A stretch of DNA of 64,000 bases from Leptospira weilii serovar Ranarum str. ICFT (GCF_000332415.1 NZ_AOHC02000012.1:62001-126000), one strand, 5' to 3'. Positions 1 to 22,266 are shown, counted from the first letter of the stretch. A program made the numbers and translations. The notes: generated from the letters alone by a model not told the origin.

Positions 1-32
1 ACGCCCCGTCTACAATCAAAACTGATCCGGCA

Positions 33-212
33 TTACGCGTAAAGGTCCAGGATTTTTCTTTGTCCTTCTTCCTTTAAATTCCGGACGCCCGCTTCCACGG
101 CGAGGTTCAACATTTTTCGATTCAGATCGTTTTGCGCCTGAAAGATTTCTTTAGGTAGATTGGCTACCCTTTCCAAAAGTAAACTCTGGTTCGTATTTCC
201 GTTGATATTCAT
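33..212 (-). CDS. small conserved-looking protein, unknown function
   Basis: I read 59 residues from the ATG at 212, which has a GAGGG Shine-Dalgarno six bases upstream. ATGs further out (224, 341) have no such site. The protein is a short, mostly helical chain with a charged C-terminal half ending in QRKILDLYA. It has no signal peptide or membrane segment. Length and composition loosely recall short YjfB-type putative motility proteins, but I cannot claim membership. It is transcribed divergently from the TPR gene starting at 326. Function not recognised. Confidence 0.55.
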   Translation of the reverse strand: MNINGNTNQSLLLERVANLPKEIFQAQNDLNRKMLNLAVEAGVRNLKEEGQRKILDLYA

Positions 213-278
213 AAATTCCCTCATCCGAGAATTTTGGGTTTTTCTTTCTTTTTCTCCCGATTCTATTCTCGGATGATA

Positions 279-312
<34 letters not shown>

Positions 313-325
313 TCCTGTCTAAACC

Positions 326-1174
<849 letters not shown>

Positions 1175-1371
1175 TTTTCCCTTAAGGAACACGGAATTCG
1201 CGTTAAGAAACGTTATCCGAAATTGATAGACGTCAAGAGTCTATGTCTCCGATTAAATTACTTAAGCGCCATCGTGGATTGAATTTCAATGGATAGTTTT
1301 TTCAGAAAGTACTGTTACCTTTTTAAACTATGTAATAGTATAAACTCCGATATAAAGAATGGAGATAGTGT

Positions 1372-3240
<1,869 letters not shown>

Positions 3241-3359
3241 ATTTTTGAGCGACGTGTTTTGAGCGTATGCGACTATCGTTTTGCCTCTTAAAAGGCCCAA
3301 TACGTCTTCAGAGAACGGTCCCAAAATCGATCTTGCCACTTGGATCACTCTACAAATTT

Positions 3360-4323
<964 letters not shown>

Positions 4324-4368
4324 GTATTTTCTTAAGAAGAATGAAAGATCCTTCCAAAAAGATAGCCT

Positions 4369-4417
<49 letters not shown>

Positions 4418-4442
4418 CCTCCGGTTTCTCTAGATCCATAGA

Positions 4443-8785
<4,343 letters not shown>

Positions 8786-8827
8786 TCCTCTTTTTCCGAT
8801 CGTTTTTTGGCCGATACTAGAAACAAG

Positions 8828-10357
8828 ATGAAATCCAATTTTATGGATCGTTTGTTTCCGATCGGCAAAAATAAAATCTTATCCCGAAGGAAATTGATTA
8901 CCGATTCCGTTTCTAAACATACGGCGCGACCTTCGACTCGATCCGTAAAAAGCGACGAGACGTCTAACTACCGACCTGATCTTTTTAATAAAGTTATATC
9001 GAGTTTCGGCACGCGCAGTAAACGCCTATTGACTGTTCTATTTCTTTTTGCGGGAAGTCTTTGGCCGTCCTCCGATCTACAAATCTCCCCCGAGCTTCAA
9101 AACATCACCGATTTCCGAACGGATCGTCTCGCGTTTCATTTCGTTCAGCTTGTGGACAAGGAAGGTAAAACCTTATCGGAGACCAATCCGAACCGGGACT
9201 CTTCCGAAGCGACTTTGATGATCATCTACAAAGGACAACTAACGTTGCTTAAGGACGGTTACGACGACCCTAACCGAATCAGGGAGAAGGAAAAGGAATA
9301 CCTCGTAAAAATTTCCAACTACGCAAGACTTAGAGAGTTGGAATCGGAATACTATAGACTTCCCGAATCGGAAAGATCCGTAACTCCGGGCAAATCTTCG
9401 GAGACGTCGGGAAGCGGCGCGACTTCAGTCGGAGCAGCTACCAATGTCGGTTCGAGTGCGGCCCCCGGTAAAACTTCGGGTTCGAACACAACATCCGCGT
9501 CGAACTCGTCTTCTCAAATCTCGGCACCTAACACGGGTGAGGCGAATCAAACGTCCGCCGAACCCTTAAAAAAAACGAAAGAGCTGGATCTTCTTTTGAA
9601 ATACGACGAAGAACTGTTGAAAAGTTATTCATCCGAAAGAGCGGTAAGCGGGGAACTGGAAAGAGCCGAACGTTTTTACGGTAAGGATTCTCCCAAAACG
9701 AGTTCGATCCGTTTTAGGGCGGAAGAACTCAGAAAAAAAGTAAACGAAAGAAGAAACACTTTGATTCAGTTCCTAAAAAATCCGGGCGCTTCCACAAACC
9801 CGTATCCCGGAGACAGAAAAGATCAGGCGTTTTATACGAATGCGGTCAACGGGGTTCCCGATTTTTATCTTCACTCCACGACTCCCCGCGAACTGGACGG
9901 CCAGATGAAAGGTGAGGAAGAAGTCGGTAAAAAATACGGAGATTTGTATAAATCCGCGAGAGACAAACTCGTCGATTCGCAAATTAGAAAATTATACTAT
10001 TATCTTTGGAACCGAGAGATGACCAACACTCGTGTCAAGGCGGATAAGGTAAAAAAAGGTAGAAAGGCTATCGTCGTTACGGGAGACGCCACTGTTTTTA
10101 CCATGATCGATAAGGAAGGAGACGGTGTTACGGAATCTTTTTTCGTGGATAGTCCCGGGATTCGTTTTTCTTGGGGAAGGGATCTTCCGAATATCATTTC
10201 CATTTCGAACTGTACGGACGAGGCCATTCTTGCAAAGATCAAAAATTTGACCGAGGACGTTTTGTCCGGAAGGATTCCCGAAAAAGTGGATAAGATCGAC
10301 CTCACCGTCCCGGAAGAACAATTGGTGATCGAGTTGGGACCTAAGATTCCTCAGTGA
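8828..10357 (+). CDS. exported envelope protein, unknown function
   Basis: I place the start at ATG 8828 (509 residues), although TTG 8807 and ATG 8843 are also in frame. A typical signal sequence (RLLTVLFLFAGSLWPSSD) appears only near residue 63, so either the leader is unusually long or translation starts inside at a non-ATG codon. After it come a mixed alpha/beta region, a Ser/Thr/Gly/Ala-rich linker around residues 190-245, and a charged helical part rich in Glu/Lys/Arg (ERAERFYGKDSPKTSSIRFR). The C-terminus has no outer-membrane Phe. It follows the amidase and GerMN-like genes and may serve the same envelope process. No family recognised. Confidence 0.65.
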   Translation: MKSNFMDRLFPIGKNKILSRRKLITDSVSKHTARPSTRSVKSDETSNYRPDLFNKVISSFGTRSKRLLTVLFLFAGSLWPSSDLQISPELQNITDFRTDRLAFHFVQLVDKEGKTLSETNPNRDSSEATLMIIYKGQLTLLKDGYDDPNRIREKEKEYLVKISNYARLRELESEYYRLPESERSVTPGKSSETSGSGATSVGAATNVGSSAAPGKTSGSNTTSASNSSSQISAPNTGEANQTSAEPLKKTKELDLLLKYDEELLKSYSSERAVSGELERAERFYGKDSPKTSSIRFRAEELRKKVNERRNTLIQFLKNPGASTNPYPGDRKDQAFYTNAVNGVPDFYLHSTTPRELDGQMKGEEEVGKKYGDLYKSARDKLVDSQIRKLYYYLWNREMTNTRVKADKVKKGRKAIVVTGDATVFTMIDKEGDGVTESFFVDSPGIRFSWGRDLPNIISISNCTDEAILAKIKNLTEDVLSGRIPEKVDKIDLTVPEEQLVIELGPKIPQ

Positions 10358-10496
10358 GCGAGGGCTTTGAGTTTAGCGTACATATCGAACTAAACTTTAA
10401 AATAAATCCCATGCGGTTTTTGAACGAATTCTATGCGTTTTTTTGAATGAACTTCCAAAGCCCGAAAATTCAGTTCCAATCATATTCGATATAATC

Positions 10497-11759
10497 CTAT
10501 AAGCTCGCCCTCAGCATCAGTCGTTTGACAAGCATCGTCGCATAAACCCCGGAAGGGAGTTGAAAGGATATTCTCACTTTCTTTTTTCCAGGATGACGAT
10601 CGTCCTCTTCGAAATCCATCATCTGAAAATTTTCCGGAAGTACTTTTATTTTTCGTTCAAAGGAATTCATTTTAATCCTTGCAAACGGGGAATGATCGAA
10701 AACGGATTCTCCCAAGCCGTTATAAGCCAAAACTTCAGTAAGGATGTTTATTTCTTTTTTAGAATATTCTAATTTATGAATTCCAGGATTCCCTGGAACC
10801 GTGAGATTTCGGGAAAACGAAAAAAACTCGACGGAAGATTCTCCCGGAAAAAACAAAGGTCCCGTTTTAGTTTTGATCCAAACGCCGGAACATCCCTCCG
10901 AAGTCAAAAGCTCGGATACGAATTGATTCCAAATCAAAGACTGCATCGACGAGATCAACATCAATAATTCTTCTTCGGGAAAACGGAGGATCAAATCGGA
11001 ATACGTTTTTTGAGTCGGATTCTTTTCCCGTTTTAAATCGGAAAAGATTCTACTTTCCAATTTGGTTGCGGACCATTTTTCACACTGAGACCAATTTCCC
11101 CAAGCAGTCTGAAAATTTTTCTTTCGGTCCCGGGCCTGTTTTTTTTCTCCCGGATAAGGATCGGTCAAAAGCAATTTGAGACAAGTTTCAGCGTCGCCTT
11201 TGAGATACGGGAAAATGGGAAGTCGGAACTCCGGATGATACCGGCTGAACCTTTGCGAATCGTAGTAATTGATAAAACCGTTTTGGAGGATCTTTTCGAA
11301 ATTGTTTCGAATCGATTCGATTTCCTTTTCGAGCAAATTTCGGAGGATGAGGATAAATCGGTTACCCGCGTTTGCTTCCGGGCTCAGGGATTTTTCGCTC
11401 AAGCCTACTTTTTCCAACTGCAAAACGTTTACGAGTTCGTTCGGAATCTTCAAAGGTTTTTGGCAACTTATGTACTGAAACGTAGTCGCGTGTCGGTCCT
11501 TCTTTCCGGCGTATCCGATCTCCGGGAGAGAAACCTTGGATTCTTTCGAAATTCTCAAAAGCGCGTCTAACGTATTCCAACCGGATTTTTGAAGTCGGAA
11601 GACCGTCCACTTTCCGGTACTTTGGATAAAATTAGGGTGAAGAATTTCCTCGACCTGAAAATCTTCCGGGTTCTGCTTCAAGTCATAAACCAAAAACCCG
11701 CTGTATGGATGCTCCGACACGGTTCCAAAATGTGGGAACTCCCCACACAAACAATCCAT
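10497..11759 (-). CDS. truD: tRNA pseudouridine synthase D
   Basis: TruD makes pseudouridine 13 in tRNA. The signature [17 protein letters not shown] contains the catalytic Asp (KKDRH). [10 protein letters not shown] and the later [13 protein letters not shown] match the family, and the variable TRUD insertion lies between. The frame is open to 11996, but that stretch runs through dispersed repeats and is not TruD-like. The ATG at 11759 has GGATAAAG upstream and gives 420 residues, a normal family length. The N-terminal codons contain one copy of the GTGGGAACTCCCCAC palindrome (11731-11747). Confidence 0.9.
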   Translation of the reverse strand: MDCLCGEFPHFGTVSEHPYSGFLVYDLKQNPEDFQVEEILHPNFIQSTGKWTVFRLQKSGWNTLDALLRISKESKVSLPEIGYAGKKDRHATTFQYISCQKPLKIPNELVNVLQLEKVGLSEKSLSPEANAGNRFILILRNLLEKEIESIRNNFEKILQNGFINYYDSQRFSRYHPEFRLPIFPYLKGDAETCLKLLLTDPYPGEKKQARDRKKNFQTAWGNWSQCEKWSATKLESRIFSDLKREKNPTQKTYSDLILRFPEEELLMLISSMQSLIWNQFVSELLTSEGCSGVWIKTKTGPLFFPGESSVEFFSFSRNLTVPGNPGIHKLEYSKKEINILTEVLAYNGLGESVFDHSPFARIKMNSFERKIKVLPENFQMMDFEEDDRHPGKKKVRISFQLPSGVYATMLVKRLMLRASL

Positions 11760-11836
11760 AACTTTATCCACAAATCGCGTTTTACGACCCATCGGATACT
11801 TGGAGTTTCCACGTTTCACGACCGATCGAATATTCG

Positions 11837-11900
11837 CGGGAGTTCCCACGTTTCGAGTGGATATCGAGGTTTCGTGAATAGGGGTTAGGACTTTGCACCT
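11837..11900 (+). repeat. dispersed ~60-bp motif, copy 1
   Basis: It begins with the palindromic GCGGGAGTTCCCACGTTTC, continues with AGTGG and GAGGTTT, and ends in AGGGGTTAGGA. Related copies lie at 34047-34104 and 35574-35632. It abuts the larger inverted-end element. Confidence 0.6.
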
Positions 11901-11905
11901 TGCCG

Positions 11906-12099
11906 AACGTGAATTCGTTAGAGAAAGTTTGGGCGAATCCAGCCCCATTTTTTTCTTACTGAAAAAAATGGGGCTGGACCGCGCTTTCTGCTCCAATCAA
12001 CAAATTGATGGTTTACTCGAAAAACGTAATTCTTTCGTCATTCCAATTTGTTGATTCCGCTTCAATCGCTTTCGCATGGATTACGCCGAACTCACGTTA
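11906..12099 (+). repeat. MITE-like inverted-end element, copy A
   Basis: A ~194-bp non-coding element. The left end is AACGTGAATTCGTTAGA and the right end GCCGAACTCACGTTA, an imperfect inverted pair. Inside are the AATCCAGCCCC...GGGGCTGGA stem and a CAACAAATTGA...CCAATTTGTTG stem. Copy B (38716-38953, opposite orientation) shares the whole plan and copy C (25191-25365) shares the ends. Confidence 0.75.
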
Positions 12100-12333
12100 A
12101 ACTTAAACTCATTCATAAAATCTAGGAACTCCTAGCTCATAATCCCTTGTCCACCGGACTCACATCAGTTCGGCGTTAGGAAATTAAAAACGAACCTATC
12201 AAAAAAAACGGCCAAGTTGGCATCTGAATCTATATTTTAAAAAGGCAGGAGTTCCCACAAACAATCTGGAATTCAAAAAAACATTGACCCAGGGAGCGGG
12301 ATCAAAATCAATAGTTTAAGTTTAAAGTATTTT

Positions 12334-12783
<450 letters not shown>

Positions 12784-12840
12784 ACCTTTTATTTCAGACC
12801 TATACTTTGAATGTAAACTATTTAATATTAAAATATAAGC

Positions 12841-12902
12841 CGAAACCCAAAAATGCGGGAACTCCCTCATTTTTCGAAGTTTGCGGGAGTTCCCGCGTTT
12901 CG
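12841..12902. repeat. inverted pair of GGGAACTCCC motifs
   Basis: GCGGGAACTCCC (12855-12866) and GGGAGTTCCCGC (12885-12896) form a perfect 12-bp inverted pair, and each is itself a near palindrome. The outer bases CCGAAAC and GTTTCGG extend the symmetry. It lies between the MarR and DoxX genes and could fold as a hairpin in the transcript. Confidence 0.6.
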
Positions 12903-13021
12903 GCGGCGATTCGATTTTAGGAATTCTGGAGCCACAGTAAATGAACTCCCGATCTATAAAAGCCGCTCTTGAAACTTTAAATTTAAATCATCGAACCGCC
13001 AAAAAGGTTCAATGATCAAAC

Positions 13022-13488
<467 letters not shown>

Positions 13489-13499
13489 GAACGAACTTC

Positions 13500-13540
13500 T
13501 TTCGGAAATCCGCGGAAAACGAACCTGCGGCTTTCCGAAA
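13500..13540. terminator. convergent terminator-like hairpin
   Basis: TTTCGGAAATCCGC (13500-13513) pairs with GCGGCTTTCCGAAA (13527-13540) with one mismatch. It sits in the 73-bp gap between the convergent DoxX and GMC genes. It has no strong T-tract, so it may act as an mRNA-end stabiliser or a weak bidirectional terminator. Confidence 0.5.
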
Positions 13541-13561
13541 ACATTTGAATTTTAGAATATT

Positions 13562-15298
<1,737 letters not shown>

Positions 15299-15495
15299 GC
15301 TGCACATCCTCTCGAAGTTTTTTAGTGGCTTAGGATTTTTTATTTCCCACAAATGGAAAGTCAAAATTCTTCGATTCGATTTTTTCGAAGACATAAAAGC
15401 GTATCGTAGAACCGCAACGAACGTTTGCTTTTGATTTTTATCCTTTGTTTTTCTTTCGGCTTGATGAATTTTCTTTCCCGTCTTAGAATTGATGA

Positions 15496-15774
15496 ATGAA
15501 CCCGGAAGTCATTCATTCATCGATGGAATTCAAATTCTACGCGACCTTGGACGGCCTTGAATCTTATCTCCTTTACAAAGAAGAAGGTGATATTTGGAAT
15601 TTAGTTTCAACTTACGTTCCTTCCGAATTTCGGGGCAGAGGTCTCGCCGCGGATCTAGTTCGAACCGCTTTGGATAAGGCCCGTTCTCTGAATAAAAAAA
15701 TCATTCCGAGTTGTTCGTATGTGGTGACGTTTTTGAACAGACATCCGAATTACGACGATTTGGTGGCCCTATGA
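15496..15774 (+). CDS. GNAT-like N-acetyltransferase (small CG type)
   Basis: The 92 residues match the small single-domain acetyltransferases of the YjdJ/NATD1 type. The acetyl-CoA loop [20 protein letters not shown] is present, followed by a strand ([13 protein letters not shown]) and a conserved-looking RHPNYDDL end. Members acetylate unknown small targets. The TGA overlaps the ATG of the glyoxalase-fold gene (ATGA), so the two form a coupled pair. An internal ATG at 15523 is an alternative start. Confidence 0.82.
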   Translation: MNPEVIHSSMEFKFYATLDGLESYLLYKEEGDIWNLVSTYVPSEFRGRGLAADLVRTALDKARSLNKKIIPSCSYVVTFLNRHPNYDDLVAL

Positions 15775-16106
15775 TCCATCATATCGCGATCGGTTCTCCA
15801 AACGTAAACGCTCTTGAAAAATTTTACGCATCCCTTCCCGGTTTAAAAAAAATAAGGGAAAATCAAAATCCGGACGGATCCATTCGTTCGGTCTGGTTTC
15901 AGACGGGAGATACGATTTTGATGCTCGAAATCGATACGAACGTAAAAGGCCCCAAGGCTTTGATTTTTTCGACTTCCCGTCTAAAATTCGAGGATCTGAA
16001 AGACCTTCCGAAGTGGATTCAAGAAACAGAATATACAAAATACTTTAAGGACCCGGACGGAAATCTTCTGGGTTATTCTTCCTATCCGGCTCCGTGGCCG
16101 TTTTAA
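15771..16106 (+). CDS. glyoxalase/bleomycin-resistance-fold protein
   Basis: Starting at the coupled ATG 15771, the 111 residues show one vicinal-oxygen-chelate module pair: [20 protein letters not shown] (metal His), LMLEIDTN and [16 protein letters not shown], the usual second half with DPDGN. Such proteins form metal-dependent dimers acting as lyases, dioxygenases or binders; the substrate is unknown. The stop overlaps by four bases the stop of the convergent flavoprotein gene, and both ends lie in a shared hairpin. Confidence 0.82.
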   Translation: MIHHIAIGSPNVNALEKFYASLPGLKKIRENQNPDGSIRSVWFQTGDTILMLEIDTNVKGPKALIFSTSRLKFEDLKDLPKWIQETEYTKYFKDPDGNLLGYSSYPAPWPF

Positions 16107-16115
16107 ACGGAGCCG
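16087..16115. terminator. coding-end hairpin shared by convergent genes
   Basis: CGGCTCCGT (16087-16095) and ACGGAGCCG (16107-16115) form a perfect 9-bp stem around the overlapping stop codons of the glyoxalase-fold and flavoprotein genes. It lacks a long T-run; a bidirectional transcription end is plausible. Confidence 0.45.
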
Positions 16116-17341
16116 AGAATTCCGCGGGCCGCAATGTAAGACGTGGTCCATGCGTTCTGAAAGTTGAATCCTCCCGTAACCCCGTCCACGTCCAAAACCT
16201 CTCCGGCAAAATAAATCCCCGGAACGATCTTACTTTCCATCGTTTTGAAATTCACTTCCTTACGATTAACCCCTCCGCAGGTCACGAACTCGTCCTTAAA
16301 TTCTCCCTTTCCCGAAATTTTAAATCGTGCGTCCGTAAGTTCTTCGGTCATTCCGTGTAAATCCTTAGAGGACAAACCGGACCATTTTTTGGAAGAATCT
16401 ATAAAATGAATTTCTAATATTCTTTCCCAATATCTTCTTGGAATTCCGAGGACGGGCGTGTTGGAGATGGATTTGGAAGGATGTAGTTCTTTTTCCATTT
16501 CGATTATTTTTCGAACCTCGTCCTTTTTCATTCCGGGAACAAAATTGACTCTTAGGATCGTATCGTATTCTTTCTCGAATAATTCTCTCGCGCCTTTTGC
16601 GGAAAGTTTTAAGACCGCAGGCCCGCTGACTCCCCAATGTGTTATGAGTAACGGACCGAGTTGGGAATAACCGAACTCAACGAGAGAACATTCCGTTTTT
16701 TCAAAGGTTAGCCCCGATAAATTTTCAAGACGAGGATCGACGATTTTAAAGGTAAACAAGGAAGGAACCGGATCCGATATCGTATGTCCCAGAGCCTGGA
16801 GCCAATTCCAGGCTTTTCTCCCGGAGCCGGTCGCAAACAGTATTTTATTATATTCTAATGTTTCTCCGGTTTTGAGTTTGATCCGAAACTTAAAATCCGT
16901 CGTCGGCGTCACCGAATGAATCTCCGTCTCCGTTTTCAGTTTTACCCCCGTTTTTTTCGCCTCTTGAAATAAGGTTTGGAGTATCGTTTCGGAAGAATCC
17001 GTAACCGGGAACATTCTTCCGTCGGCTTCTGTTTTTAAAAGTACACCTCGCTCCTCATACCATCGAATCGTGTCCTTAGGTCCGAAAGTTTCAAAAGCCC
17101 AGCGCAGTTCTTTTTCCCCTCTGGGATAATTTTTACTCAAGATTTCGGGGTCGAGGCAATGATGCGTAACGTTGCATCTCCCTCCGCCGGAAACTTTCAC
17201 TTTGGAAAGAAATTGTTTTCCCTTTTCCAAAAGTGTGACCTCGCAATTTCCTTCGGAGGCGATTTGAATCGCTCCGAAAAATCCGGCGGCCCCTCCTCCG
17301 ATGACCGCAATTTTCGGTCGTTCCGTCGATTTGAAACTCAT
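16103..17341 (-). CDS. HI0933/YhiN-family flavoprotein
   Basis: The 412 residues open with the FAD motif [19 protein letters not shown] and carry the family signatures [13 protein letters not shown] and, at the end, [18 protein letters not shown]. This family (YhiN/HI0933, BaiN-like) binds FAD and is usually annotated as an NAD(P)/FAD-dependent oxidoreductase. Some members reduce bile-acid-type enoates, but the substrate here is unknown. It is single-copy, on the strand opposite to its upstream neighbour. Confidence 0.88.
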   Translation of the reverse strand: MSFKSTERPKIAVIGGGAAGFFGAIQIASEGNCEVTLLEKGKQFLSKVKVSGGGRCNVTHHCLDPEILSKNYPRGEKELRWAFETFGPKDTIRWYEERGVLLKTEADGRMFPVTDSSETILQTLFQEAKKTGVKLKTETEIHSVTPTTDFKFRIKLKTGETLEYNKILFATGSGRKAWNWLQALGHTISDPVPSLFTFKIVDPRLENLSGLTFEKTECSLVEFGYSQLGPLLITHWGVSGPAVLKLSAKGARELFEKEYDTILRVNFVPGMKKDEVRKIIEMEKELHPSKSISNTPVLGIPRRYWERILEIHFIDSSKKWSGLSSKDLHGMTEELTDARFKISGKGEFKDEFVTCGGVNRKEVNFKTMESKIVPGIYFAGEVLDVDGVTGGFNFQNAWTTSYIAARGILGSV

Positions 17342-17527
17342 AACGGAAAATTCTTCGCCTGATTTTTATCGAAACCCATTACGTTCCATACAAAAACGAG
17401 CTTAGGATTTTGCACCCGTAATTATCGAAGATTCTCCCGTGTAATAAAATCATTTTTCAAAAAATCGCTTTACGTTCCTAGGCGATACAAGTATCCAACC
17501 TATATTCAACGTAAGGAAGAATTCAAA

Positions 17528-18040
17528 ATGAATCAAAACTTCAAAACAAAACTTTTTAAAATTGCCGCTCTGATTTTAATAACCGCGACAACCGCCGTCT
17601 ACACGCAGGAAGACGACAAAGAAAGATACACTACAAAAACGGATGTTACCTTAAAAGACGAAAAAGGAAATAATCATTTTTTAGTTTTTGCAAAGATCAT
17701 GACTGCGGATAAATCCTACGTTGCATACAACGTGGATTTCTGGGTAAACAATCAGGTTTATATAGAACCGACTAACGTTTCAAAAGTTCTATTTAGAACC
17801 GGAAAGAAAAACCTGAACGCCTCTTATTACAGAACCAACATGACCGGAACCTATTCCGCGGATGCGGAAGTGTTGTATTTTTATATCGAAGAAGCCGCTC
17901 TCAAAACATTACAAGGAGCCGCCAACGTGAAAGTTCGTATCGTGATGAAAGACGAAAGTTTTACGGACTTTACCGTCTCTTCCAAGGAGAACTTTCAAAA
18001 GGCAATCCAGGAAACTCTTGCGGCCCCGAATACAAATTAG
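17528..18040 (+). CDS. secreted or periplasmic protein, unknown
   Basis: The 170-residue protein has a clear Sec signal (LFKIAALILITATTAVYTQ, cleavage probably near residue 27) and a beta-rich mature part with many Thr and Tyr (VAYNVDFWVNNQVYIEP, ADAEVLYFYIEEAAL). There is no lipobox Cys. AAGGAAG lies upstream of the ATG. The domain looks like a single beta-sandwich; I recognise no family. Confidence 0.75.
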   Translation: MNQNFKTKLFKIAALILITATTAVYTQEDDKERYTTKTDVTLKDEKGNNHFLVFAKIMTADKSYVAYNVDFWVNNQVYIEPTNVSKVLFRTGKKNLNASYYRTNMTGTYSADAEVLYFYIEEAALKTLQGAANVKVRIVMKDESFTDFTVSSKENFQKAIQETLAAPNTN

Positions 18041-18084
18041 CGATTAAAACGTTTTCAACTTGGATGAGAAAACGTTCCTAAAAT

Positions 18085-18513
<429 letters not shown>

Positions 18514-18630
18514 AACTCACCTCCCGAATTTTCAGGTTTGCAGGTTTTATCATAATCCTTTCCAAAACTTTTGCAAGGGGAGAATCGGTTAAAATCCCTT
18601 AAAATCGATCGCTTAAGAATAACTTTCGGT

Positions 18631-19512
18631 TTAATGAATTGAGCCCATTTTTCCGGACTGAAAATCGTGAAAGGCCTGATAGATTTCTTCCTGAGTGTTC
18701 ATCACAAAAGGCCCGTATCTTGCAACGGGTTCGTCCACCGGTGTTCCACCGATCAAAAGAAATTCCCAACCGTTCGGAGAATTTTCCGCCAGAGAAAATC
18801 GAACGTCGCCCTTATCTCTTTCGAACCAAACCATATCTCCTTCTTTTACGGGAGTTGTTCCCGCTTCCGTATGTAAAACTCCGTCTCCGGAAAAAGGAAA
18901 AGCGAACACGTTATACGACTCGGGAACGGGAATCGTGATATCGGCGCCCGGGACAAGATGCAAATGATAATATAAAATCGGAATTTTAGTTTCGATCACC
19001 GCTTTCGTTCCCAAGATTTCACCTGCGATCACTCTGATTTTCGTTTTCCCATCGGACGTTTCGATTTCCGGAATTCTTTCCGAAGGAGTGTCTTGATATC
19101 TCGGACGACTCATTTTTTGAGAAGAAGGAAGGTTGACCCACAATTGAAAACCGTGCATCCAACCTCCGTTTTTTTGAAACTCGTTCGAAGGTAATTCGGA
19201 ATGAACCAAACCGGAACCGGCGGTCATCCACTGAACGTCTCCCGGTTTTAATTTTCCGTAGTTCCCCCACGAATCCCGGTGCTCCATTTCTCCGGTCAAT
19301 AAATAAGTGACCGTTTCAAATCCCCTATGCGGATGATCCGGAGCGCCGATCGCTTTTCCGGGTTTGTATTCTACAGGTCCCATTTCGTCTAATAACAGAA
19401 AGGGATCCAGCTGAATTAAGTCTTGAACGGGGAACGGTCTACGAACCGGAAAACCTCCTCCTTCTATCGTCCTGAGCGACGGTCTGATTGTTTTCACTTT
19501 TCTCAGATTCAT
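18631..19512 (-). CDS. pirin family protein
   Basis: The 293 residues have the pirin double-cupin. The metal-binding stretch is [18 protein letters not shown], followed by [20 protein letters not shown] and [10 protein letters not shown], which together supply three His and one Glu. The C-terminal cupin lacks metal ligands, as usual. Bacterial pirins act as quercetin 2,3-dioxygenases or redox-responsive regulators; the target here is not evident. The gene starts 60 bases from the divergent SRPBCC gene and precedes a DoxX gene. Confidence 0.93.
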   Translation of the reverse strand: MNLRKVKTIRPSLRTIEGGGFPVRRPFPVQDLIQLDPFLLLDEMGPVEYKPGKAIGAPDHPHRGFETVTYLLTGEMEHRDSWGNYGKLKPGDVQWMTAGSGLVHSELPSNEFQKNGGWMHGFQLWVNLPSSQKMSRPRYQDTPSERIPEIETSDGKTKIRVIAGEILGTKAVIETKIPILYYHLHLVPGADITIPVPESYNVFAFPFSGDGVLHTEAGTTPVKEGDMVWFERDKGDVRFSLAENSPNGWEFLLIGGTPVDEPVARYGPFVMNTQEEIYQAFHDFQSGKMGSIH

Positions 19513-19572
19513 AAATCAACGCTCCTCTCTGGCAGTGTGCAGATGCTTTTTAAGATAGATAACGGCTCAACC

Positions 19573-20040
<468 letters not shown>

Positions 20041-20136
20041 CGAAAATTCGCGGAGCTAAGATGAGCGATCCATAGAAGGGGTATCTGCCTAAGTTTCCTC
20101 GGTTGCGATATAATATTTCAATTCCTTCCGAATTTC

Positions 20137-20176
20137 CGCTTCAATCGCTTCCGCATTGATGTTCGCGTGAATTTAA
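20137..20176 (+). repeat. remnant of the inverted-end element
   Basis: CGCTTCAATCGCTTCCGCATT followed by a CGCGTGAATTT-like end matches the right inner part of copies A and B of the dispersed element. Only about 40 bases are recognisable, so this is a decayed fragment. Confidence 0.4.
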
Positions 20177-20242
20177 GGTTTCGATCTAAATTCGTCTTGC
20201 CTAATTTGATTTTTTGGAAAGAATGTTCCCGGTTTTGATTCC

Positions 20243-21934
20243 GTGAAAACTTCAAATCATCATTCGGCGCCGATTCCATTTAACGAAACGGAAAGACTCG
20301 ACGCTTTATACTCTTATCGGATCGTAGATACCGCTTCGGAAGAAAAATTCGATTCGCTTACACAAATAGCGGCTTATATCTGCGACTCTTCGATTGCAAT
20401 GATTTCGTTAGTCGACAAAAATCGACTTTGGTTCAAATCAAAAATAGGAGAGAATGATTCCGAAATTCCCAGAAACAGATCATTCTGTCAGTATACGATT
20501 ATGCAGGACGACGTCTTCGAAATCGAAGACACTTTGGAAGACGAAAGATTTAAAAACAATCCCCTTGTTATAGGTCCGCCTTACTCTCGTTTTTATGCGG
20601 GAACTCCGTTAAAAACCCCCGAAGGATTTAACATCGGAAGTCTTTGTGTATTCGATACCAAACCGAAACGTCTGGATTCCAAACAAAGGGTCATCTTAAA
20701 AGTTTTATCCAACCAGATCGTGGCAAACTTCGAGTTGATAAAAAAAAATCGCGAACTGGTCCTGGTTCGTGAAAAAGAGGAAGAACTTCAAAAATCTAAA
20801 AATCAGTTTTTTGCGAACATGAGCCACGAAATCCGCACTCCGGTTCACGGAATTTTAGGAGTCGCCGGCCTTTTATCCGAAACGGAACTTCAATCGGAAC
20901 AAAAGGATTACGTCGATACGATTCAGCGAAGCGGGAATCTCTTACTCAATCTTTTGAATGATATATTGGATTTTTCTAAATTAGAATCGGCTAATATGAA
21001 AATAGAAATCATCGCTTTTAACCTGATGGATCTGTTAAAAGACGTGTGTTATATTTTTGAAGCGGACGCAAAACGCAAGAATATAGAATTCAAGATGATC
21101 GGAAAACAACCCTCTTCTTTGATCGTTTCTACCGATCCGAATCGGCTCAAACAAATCCTTGTCAATCTCATCTCAAACGCATTCAAGTTCACAGACAAAG
21201 GAAGTGTATTGATCGAATTCGATTTCGAATCCGATACGAAACAATACGACGTAAGGATCCGAGTCAAAGACACCGGAATCGGAATACCGGAACAAAAACT
21301 CAAAGAATTATTCCAGGCCTACAAGCAGATGGATACTTCCGTTTCGAGAAAATACGGAGGAACCGGGCTCGGACTTGCGATCAGTAAAAGTCTCGCGGAA
21401 ATGATGAATTTAAAACTGACCGCACAGAGCGTAATCAATCGCGGAAGTGTTTTCGAAATTTCGGGAAGGATTCCTCTTGCCGAAAAATCGGAAGTAAACT
21501 TCGAACCTAAAAAACTGAAATCCGACGCGGACAAAATTCCGATTCAGAATCTAAGAATTCTGGTTGCGGAAGACAACGAGATCAATCAGATGCTGATCAA
21601 AAAAGTTTTGGAAAAACTGGGATACAAACCCGTAGTCGTTTCCAACGGAATCGAAGCCCTACATTATGTGGAAACGAGCGGAACCGACGTCTTATTTTTG
21701 GATATTCAGATGCCGGATCTGAGCGGAATCGATACCGCCAAAATTCTAACACAACATACCAATCAATCCCTGCGTCCTTATATTATCGCAATGACGGCTA
21801 ACGCGAGTCAAACGGACAAGGAAGATTGTTTGGCTTCGGGTATCGACGAATACATCAGCAAACCGTTTCGTAAAGAGGATATCGCCGATTTGCTGAGTCA
21901 TTTTATTTCCAAAAGAAATTCGAACAATACATAA
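20243..21934 (+). CDS. GAF-domain hybrid histidine kinase/response regulator
   Basis: The 563 residues run from a GTG start. A GAF domain covers about 25-165 ([20 protein letters not shown] ... [11 protein letters not shown]). HisKA has the phosphoacceptor His in [15 protein letters not shown] (about 195). The HATPase domain carries N, G1 and G2 boxes ([22 protein letters not shown]). The C-terminal receiver domain is at about 437-555 ([10 protein letters not shown], phospho-Asp in [10 protein letters not shown] near 487, conserved Lys in YISKPF). It has no membrane segments, so it is a cytosolic sensor. No Hpt or output domain lies nearby, so the partner is elsewhere. Confidence 0.93.
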   Translation: MKTSNHHSAPIPFNETERLDALYSYRIVDTASEEKFDSLTQIAAYICDSSIAMISLVDKNRLWFKSKIGENDSEIPRNRSFCQYTIMQDDVFEIEDTLEDERFKNNPLVIGPPYSRFYAGTPLKTPEGFNIGSLCVFDTKPKRLDSKQRVILKVLSNQIVANFELIKKNRELVLVREKEEELQKSKNQFFANMSHEIRTPVHGILGVAGLLSETELQSEQKDYVDTIQRSGNLLLNLLNDILDFSKLESANMKIEIIAFNLMDLLKDVCYIFEADAKRKNIEFKMIGKQPSSLIVSTDPNRLKQILVNLISNAFKFTDKGSVLIEFDFESDTKQYDVRIRVKDTGIGIPEQKLKELFQAYKQMDTSVSRKYGGTGLGLAISKSLAEMMNLKLTAQSVINRGSVFEISGRIPLAEKSEVNFEPKKLKSDADKIPIQNLRILVAEDNEINQMLIKKVLEKLGYKPVVVSNGIEALHYVETSGTDVLFLDIQMPDLSGIDTAKILTQHTNQSLRPYIIAMTANASQTDKEDCLASGIDEYISKPFRKEDIADLLSHFISKRNSNNT

Positions 21935-21951
21935 AGAATTTAGAATATTCC

Positions 21952-22266
21952 TTACAACATCGCGAAAGATTCGGATATCCCGGAAGAAAATTCCGGTATT
22001 GATTCGAAATCCGATTCGACGTAGCGGACTCCCGTAACTTCCGGAATACTTCGGAATAAGTTCAGTATTTTTTCCGGTTCCCCGGTTTGAATGACGATGA
22101 AAATCTCCTGGGTTTTATTTTTTATATCGCGCCGGAGGCGCCAATCCTTCCAGTTGATCGACTTGCGGGATAAAATTCCGATCAGACGCAAAATGCCAGC
22201 CGCGCCTTCTTCGGATACGATATGATAGGTATGACTTTTTTCTTCTTTTGTATCGCGTATTAACAT
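21952..22266 (-). CDS. ACT-domain protein, probable acetolactate synthase regulatory subunit
   Basis: This 104-residue protein has one ACT fold: YHIVSEEGAAGILRLIGILSRKSINWKDW, then QEIFIVIQTGEPEKILNLFRSI and VTGVRYVES. It lies 26 bases downstream of the catalytic acetolactate synthase gene on the same strand. Its length is like short IlvM-type regulatory subunits rather than the ~160-residue IlvN/IlvH. The ACT domain of such subunits binds valine and controls the enzyme. Assignment rests on fold pattern plus position. Confidence 0.75.
   Translation of the reverse strand: MLIRDTKEEKSHTYHIVSEEGAAGILRLIGILSRKSINWKDWRLRRDIKNKTQEIFIVIQTGEPEKILNLFRSIPEVTGVRYVESDFESIPEFSSGISESFAML

Larger units (their letters stand above)
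11760..12333. other. intergenic repeat block between truD and marR
   Basis: I see no gene in these 574 bases. They hold the linked motif at 11837-11900, a copy of the inverted-end element at 11906-12099, a CTAGGAACTCCTAG palindrome at about 12122, a GGAGTTCCCAC motif at 12248, and AT-rich GTTTAA repeats just before the MarR start (about 12312-12327) that could be its promoter/operator. The block looks like layered insertions of small non-coding repeats. Confidence 0.7.

Noticed and set aside
11760..11996. N-terminal extension of TruD to 11996
   Set aside because: The added residues are translated from dispersed repeats; the ATG at 11759 has a ribosome site and gives the normal family length.
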